The translations under genes were made by a program, and so were the position numbers. Shown here piece by piece: positions 6,715 through 6,965 of a DNA stretch of 6,965 nt. The notes beneath the pieces are model-generated. The model saw only the letters and a list, made by a program, of their open reading frames with translations, did not search any database and had not been told where the DNA came from. The DNA lies in the NCBI GenBank assembly GCA_020201235.1, contig JAIVHD010000300.1:1-6965 (forward strand), written 5' to 3'. Numbering within the stretch: the stretch's first letter is position 1; every line of letters begins with the position of its first letter. The stretch is from Lysobacteraceae bacterium. GTDB lineage: Bacteria; Pseudomonadota; Gammaproteobacteria; Xanthomonadales; Wenzhouxiangellaceae.

Positions 6715-6965
6715 GCCGGCAAGAAACGCTGCCTGACCCGGTCTGCCTGAAGATCAATGATCCGCACCGCCACCGTCACCTGGTCCAGAAGAACGCCTTT
6801 CCAGCGATGCAGAACCAGATCCACGTATTGGCCCTCGTTTAAAATATTCAGAGCAGGAGCAGATTGACGCGTTCTGCCCCGTCGCCCCGAATGTCTAGCA
6901 AGAATAAACCCATCAGTTGCATAAATTCCGGCCGACTTTCGTCTGAAAGCCCCGTGGTTATTGGG
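6681..6965 (-). other. Unrecognised coding remnant at the right edge, reading frame uncertain
   Basis: Two minus-strand frames look protein-like here. One is open from the edge to a TAA at 6683-6681; its convincing part is NEGQYVDLVLHRWKGVLLDQ followed by VTVAVRIIDLQADRV (about 6836-6732). The other, open from the edge to a TGA at 6850-6848, reads PITTGLSDESRPEFMQLMG, then LFLLDIRGDGAERVNLLLL, and resembles a normal protein end. A single gene whose frame shifts near 6850 is possible, as is a gene ending at 6848 followed by chance sequence. The last part of the longer frame (6681-6714) overlaps acyltransferase homology in another frame, so any gene here has been joined to the dead acyltransferase around 6714-6735. 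I do not recognise the family in either frame. Confidence 0.3.

Overview
The window looks like part of a surface-polysaccharide (O-antigen, capsule or exopolysaccharide) biosynthesis cluster from a bacterium with a GC-rich genome. It is probably Gram-negative, though nothing in the window fixes the taxon. All supported genes lie on the minus strand, so transcription runs from the right edge to the left. No RNA gene, CRISPR array, transposase or att site was seen.

Layout in transcription order. The right edge (about 6965-6720) holds an unrecognised, frame-ambiguous coding remnant. It runs into a dead hexapeptide-repeat acyltransferase copy (6714-6397) with two in-frame stops. Next is a broken SGNH/GDSL hydrolase: its N-terminal half (6359-5958) and the following reading frame (6015-5464) are out of frame with each other and lack the GxND block. 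The rest of that second frame reads more like the C-terminal half of a GT-B glycosyltransferase or epimerase. Then come two apparently intact AT-rich genes, a family 2 glycosyltransferase (5391-4525) and an FkbM-type methyltransferase (4444-3749). These are followed by an intact acyltransferase (3737-3144) and three GC-rich GT4-type glycosyltransferases (3101-1974, 1977-712, 715 to the left edge). The three GT4 genes are joined by 4-base ATGA overlaps and are almost certainly translationally coupled.

A plausible joint role is assembly and decoration of a lipid-linked oligosaccharide repeat unit. The GT2 and three GT4 enzymes would add sugars, the acyltransferase would acylate (typically O- or N-acetylate) a sugar, and the FkbM enzyme would O-methylate one. 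Donors, acceptors and order of addition cannot be read from the sequence.

The most interesting part is the 3.2-6.75 kb segment, a recombination scar. The dead and living acyltransferase copies are in direct orientation, about 3.2 kb apart. They share a 64-bp tract with one mismatch, although the adjoining parts of the two genes are only about 70% alike by eye. The tract brackets an AT-rich block (FkbM, GT2) and gene fragments of mixed composition. This fits the modular turnover typical of polysaccharide loci. I did not find a convincing new type of biological system.
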